Below are positions 61,087 to 64,000 of a DNA stretch of 64,000 bases, piece after piece. Where the stretch lies: contig JACKLO010000011.1 in assembly GCA_024235915.1 (NCBI GenBank), positions 124,001 through 188,000 on the forward strand, given 5' to 3'. A program made the position numbers and the translations under genes. The DNA is from Burkholderiaceae bacterium (GTDB lineage Bacteria > Pseudomonadota > Gammaproteobacteria > Burkholderiales > Burkholderiaceae_C). Under the pieces are notes generated by a model, which saw only the letters and a list, made by a program, of their open reading frames with translations, ran no database searches and was not told where the DNA came from. Within the stretch, counting starts at the first letter, position 1; every line of letters starts with the position of its first letter.

Positions 61087-62728
61087 GCGTGACGCACGAG
61101 GTCTTCAACCAGGCCGAACCGCTGGCGGACGTCAACCCAGCGGCAACCGCGCCTTGCAGGACGCGCTGGCCCACCACCACCCGGCGTACGATCGCGCACG
61201 TCTCGAAGTGGTCGGGGCCGATGCCGGATCGGCCGCCATGCAGATGCACGCGCGGCTGGCCAACACCCACACACCGGTGCTGCACGCACACGACCTGCGG
61301 GGCCGTCGCATCGACCAGGTCGAGTTTCACCCCAGCTACCACGTGCTGATGGGCAGTGCACTGCATCACGGTCTGCACGGCACACCCTGGGTGCAGGGTC
61401 CGGGCGGCCACCTCGAACGGGCCGCAGCCTTCATGCTCTTCACCGAGCTGGAGCCGTCGGTGCTGTGCCCGGTGTCCATGACCTATGCGGTGGCGCCCGC
61501 CCTGCGCCCCAACAGCGCACTGGCAGGTGACTGGGGCCCGGGCCTGGCCGCCACGGCCTACGACCCGGCCTTCAAGCCCTTCAGCGCCAAGACTGCGCTG
61601 ACCATGGGCATGGGCATGACGGAGAAGCAGGGCGGCTCCGATGTGCGCGCGAACACGACGCGGGCGGTGTTCGATGGGGACGATGCCTGGGGCCGGCGCT
61701 ACCGGCTGACCGGCCACAAGTGGTTCATGTCGGCCCCGATGTGCGACGCCTTCCTCGTGCTGGCACAGGCCGAGGAAGGCCTGAGCTGCTTTTTTCTGCC
61801 GCGCTTCACGCACGATGGCCGCGTCAACACGATCTTCATCCAGCGCCTGAAGCACAAGCTCGGCAACCAGGCCAACGCCAGCAGCGAGGTGGAGTTCCAG
61901 GACGCCGAGGCCTGGCTGGTGGGCGCGCCCGGTCGCGGCGTGCCGCAGATCCTGGCCATGGGCACGCTGACCCGGCTGGACTGCGCGCTGGGCACGGCCG
62001 GCCTCATGCGCCAGGCGCTTTCCATCGCGCTGCACCATGGCGCACAGCGCCAGGCCTTCGGCCGCCGCTTGCTGGACCAGCCAGCGATGACGGCGGTGCT
62101 GGCCGACCTGGCGCTGGAAAGCGAAGCCGCCACGGCACTGGCGCTGCGGCTGGCGCGCGCCGTGGACCGCACCGAGCACGGGCAGGACCCGGACGGCTTC
62201 GAGGCCGTGATGCGCCGCGTGCTGACGCCGGTGGCCAAGTTCTGGATCTGCAAGCGCGGCAGCGCCTTCGGCCAGGAGGCCATGGAATGCCTGGGCGGCA
62301 ACGGCTACGTGGAAGGCGGCGGCGAGGGCGTGATGGCGCGCATCTACCGCGAGATGCCGCTCAACTCCATCTGGGAAGGCGCCGGCAACATCATGGCGCT
62401 GGACCTGCTGCGCGCGCTGCGCAGCGGGCCGGTCAAGGACGCGGTGATGCACGAGACCGCCGCGGCGCGCCGTGCCCACGCCGCCGTCGAGCGGCGCGCG
62501 ATGTGGGTCGCCGAGGCGCTGGACGGTGCGGCTGACGAAGCCGGTGCCCGCCGCCTGGCGCGCGACACCGCGCTGCTGCTGCAGGCGGCGCAGTTGCATG
62601 CGCACGCGCCAGCCGAAGTGTTCGACAGTTTCTGTGCCGCCCGCCTGGACCAGGCCAGCGACGCGTTCGGGCTGCTGCCCGGCACGCTGCCGCTGCAGGC
62701 CCTGGTGGCGCGCGCGATGCCTACCTGA
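61083..62728 (+). pseudogene. AidB-like acyl-CoA dehydrogenase, frameshifted near codon 18
   Basis: An acyl-CoA dehydrogenase of the AidB type (about 548 residues). The family N-terminus, T-H-E-V-F-N-Q-A-E-P-L-A-D-V-N, is in the frame of the ATG at 61083. The rest, from S-G-N-R-A-L-Q-D-A-L-A onward, is in the next frame. The break lies at 61137-61138, where one base is missing between the AAC and AGC codons in a short C run. The long frame has no start codon of its own before the conserved region. The remainder is intact: M-T-E-K-Q-G-G-S-D, the R-I-Y-R-E-M-P-L-N-S-I-W-E-G segment with the catalytic Glu, and M-A-L-D-L-L. It is either a sequencing error, a very recent mutation or a slippage site. 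Confidence 0.8.
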
Positions 62729-62741
62729 GGAGAGATCGACG

Positions 62742-63644
62742 ATGAACGACTGGCAAGGGAAAGTGGCCGTGATCACCGGTGCGGCGTCCGGTTTTGGCCT
62801 GGAGGCCAGCCGCATCGCGGCGCGGGCCGGCATGAAGATTGTGATGGCCGACGTGCAGGCCGATGCGCTGGAGCTGTCGGCGCATGACGTCGCGAGCCTG
62901 GGGGCCGAGGTGCTGCCGTTCCGCCTCGATGTGTCCAAGGCGGCCGAGGTCGAAGCCCTGGCGGCGGCAACGCGGGACCGTTTCAGCGCGCCGCATTTCG
63001 TGTTCAACAACGCCGGCGTGGGTGCCGGCGGCCTGGTGTGGGAACACAGCGCCGCCGACTGGGACTGGGTGCTGGGCGTGAACCTGCTTGGCGTGGCGCA
63101 CGGCGTGCGCGTGTTCACGCCGATGATGCTGGCGGCCGCCGCGGCCGACCCGGCCTATCGCGGCCACATCGTGAACACGGCCTCGATGGCGGGGCTGCTG
63201 ACGCCGCCCAACATGGGCGTCTACAACGTCAGCAAGGCTGCGGTCGTGTCGATGACGGAGACGCTGTACCACGACCTGTCGCTGGTCAGCACGCAGGTGC
63301 GGGCGCACCTGTTGTGCCCGTACTTCGTGCCCACCGGCATCCACCTCAGCGAACGCAACCGGCCGGGCGGCGCCACCGAGCCGGTCACGCGCAGCCAGCA
63401 GATCGCCTCAGCGATGAGCGAGAAGGCCGTCACCAGCGGCAAGGTCACGGCGGCGCAGACGGCACAGCTGGTCTTCGACGCCATGGTGGCCGACCGCTTC
63501 TATGTCTACACCCACCCGCAGGCGCTGGGCGGCGTGCGCACGCGCATGGAAGATCAGGTCATGCAGCGCAACCCGACGGACCCGTTCCACGAGCGGCCGG
63601 AGATCGGCCAACGGCTGCGGGCCCAACTGGCACGAGGTGGCTGA
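62742..63644 (+). CDS. SDR family oxidoreductase
   Basis: A 300-residue short-chain dehydrogenase with T-G-A-A-S-G-F-G (cofactor loop), N-N-A-G-V-G, catalytic Ser in N-T-A-S-M-A-G and Y-N-V-S-K. The A-D-V-Q that follows the second strand favours NAD(H). A C-terminal extension of about 50 residues exceeds the minimal SDR. AGGAGA about 10 bases before the ATG is a strong ribosome site. It is the last gene of the cluster. Confidence 0.92.
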   Translation: MNDWQGKVAVITGAASGFGLEASRIAARAGMKIVMADVQADALELSAHDVASLGAEVLPFRLDVSKAAEVEALAAATRDRFSAPHFVFNNAGVGAGGLVWEHSAADWDWVLGVNLLGVAHGVRVFTPMMLAAAAADPAYRGHIVNTASMAGLLTPPNMGVYNVSKAAVVSMTETLYHDLSLVSTQVRAHLLCPYFVPTGIHLSERNRPGGATEPVTRSQQIASAMSEKAVTSGKVTAAQTAQLVFDAMVADRFYVYTHPQALGGVRTRMEDQVMQRNPTDPFHERPEIGQRLRAQLARGG

Positions 63645-63749
63645 GCGCGGCCAGGTCGGTCGGGGCAGCGTGCCTCGGGCAACCTCCAGACCTTGGGGAA
63701 TTTCGCTATTTGTTCGCATGAGTTCGGGCAATTCGCTCACTTATGGTCA
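63645..63749. other. Spacer after the degradation cluster
   Basis: A 105-base spacer that is clearly less GC-rich than its surroundings from 63692 on. It contains three TTCGC units (63702, 63713 and 63732). This local AT enrichment suggests a promoter for the next gene, but I could not fix -35 and -10 boxes. Confidence 0.35.
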
Positions 63750-64000
63750 ATGACGGTCGAAGATGCCGCCATCTTCAATCCCCAGCCCACCATGCCTGTC
63801 CACGAGCGTTTGTCGTTGCATGCCCAGTTGAGCGCCCACGCACTGCTGCTGCGCAGTGCAGGGCACGACGCCGACCCTTACGAACGGACCCTGCAGGCCT
63901 GTCTCTCCCAGGCACACAGTGCCCTGTGCCAGTGCCCGCCTGGGCCGCTGCGGGAACGCCTGGTTCGGGAACTTGGCACCCTGGCCCAGTCCTGCGCCCG
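63750..64000 (+). CDS. Unrecognised protein, N-terminal fragment
   Basis: An open frame from an ATG at 63750 runs off the right edge with 83 codons visible. A second in-frame ATG at 63792 (M-P-V-H-E-R-L-S) may be the real start. The residues look helical and are rich in Leu, Ala, His, Arg and Cys. No motif or family is recognised. Composition and reading direction fit a real gene, but the evidence is thin. Confidence 0.4.
   Translation, partial: MTVEDAAIFNPQPTMPVHERLSLHAQLSAHALLLRSAGHDADPYERTLQACLSQAHSALCQCPPGPLRERLVRELGTLAQSCA

Overview
The window looks like a chromosomal segment of a very GC-rich, motile betaproteobacterium of the order Burkholderiales, in the general neighbourhood of Rubrivivax, Leptothrix or Ideonella. 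I base this on gene content and order: fliE divergent from fliFGHI, smc-zipA-ligA, prsA-bolA-msrB, and a nasT/nrt/nirBD/nasA block. Third codon positions are almost all G or C, so nearly every real gene carries a long meaningless open frame on its other strand. I saw no rRNA, tRNA, insertion sequence, prophage or CRISPR array.

Layout. (1) 1-10877, flagellum: fliI (start only), fliH, fliG and fliF on the minus strand with fliE divergent; then fliC, fliD, fliS, fliT and a YcgR-type PilZ brake, followed by two small type IV pilin-like genes. A degenerate HD-GYP-like gene lies upstream of fliC. fliD has a good sigma-28 promoter, and two near-identical palindromes lie downstream of fliC. (2) 11022-25649, housekeeping and mixed: a coupled queF-MFS-SET operon; smc, zipA, a GNAT gene and ligA; a haem-binding HAMP sensor followed by a Ser/Thr kinase; an EamA exporter, an anion/proton-type transporter and peptide deformylase. 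(3) 25713-39451, nitrate assimilation: nasT, a regulated leader, a NasS-like sensor, nrtA, nrtB, a fused double ATPase, a double-GAF protein, nirB, nirD, nasA and cobA. The leader has a sigma-54 promoter, two ANTAR-type hairpins with A1/G4 hexaloops, and an intrinsic terminator that overlaps the second hairpin. This is a complete NasS/NasT antitermination switch readable from the DNA. (4) 39357-45314: a crotonase-fold gene, a FecR-like envelope protein, tesA divergent from an YbbA-type ATPase, a small lipoprotein, and prsA-bolA-msrB. (5) 45475-50570: a branched-chain-amino-acid-type ABC importer, with a strong terminator between the binding protein and the permease genes. (6) 50718-63644: a long, mostly overlapping acyl-CoA degradation cluster behind a perfect 12-bp palindrome. 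It encodes a FadB-type bifunctional enzyme, an M20 peptidase, thiolase, a haloalkane-dehalogenase-like hydrolase, two acyl-CoA dehydrogenases (one frameshifted), two SDRs, a thioesterase, an enoyl/alkenal reductase, a GNAT and a tiny membrane protein. The window ends inside an unrecognised open frame.

How it works together. Region 3 would import nitrate, reduce it to ammonium and make the sirohaem that NirB needs, with transcription gated by nitrogen status (sigma-54) and then by nitrate (NasS releasing NasT). Regions 5 and 6 may form a scavenging unit for an organic acid whose substrate is not readable from sequence.
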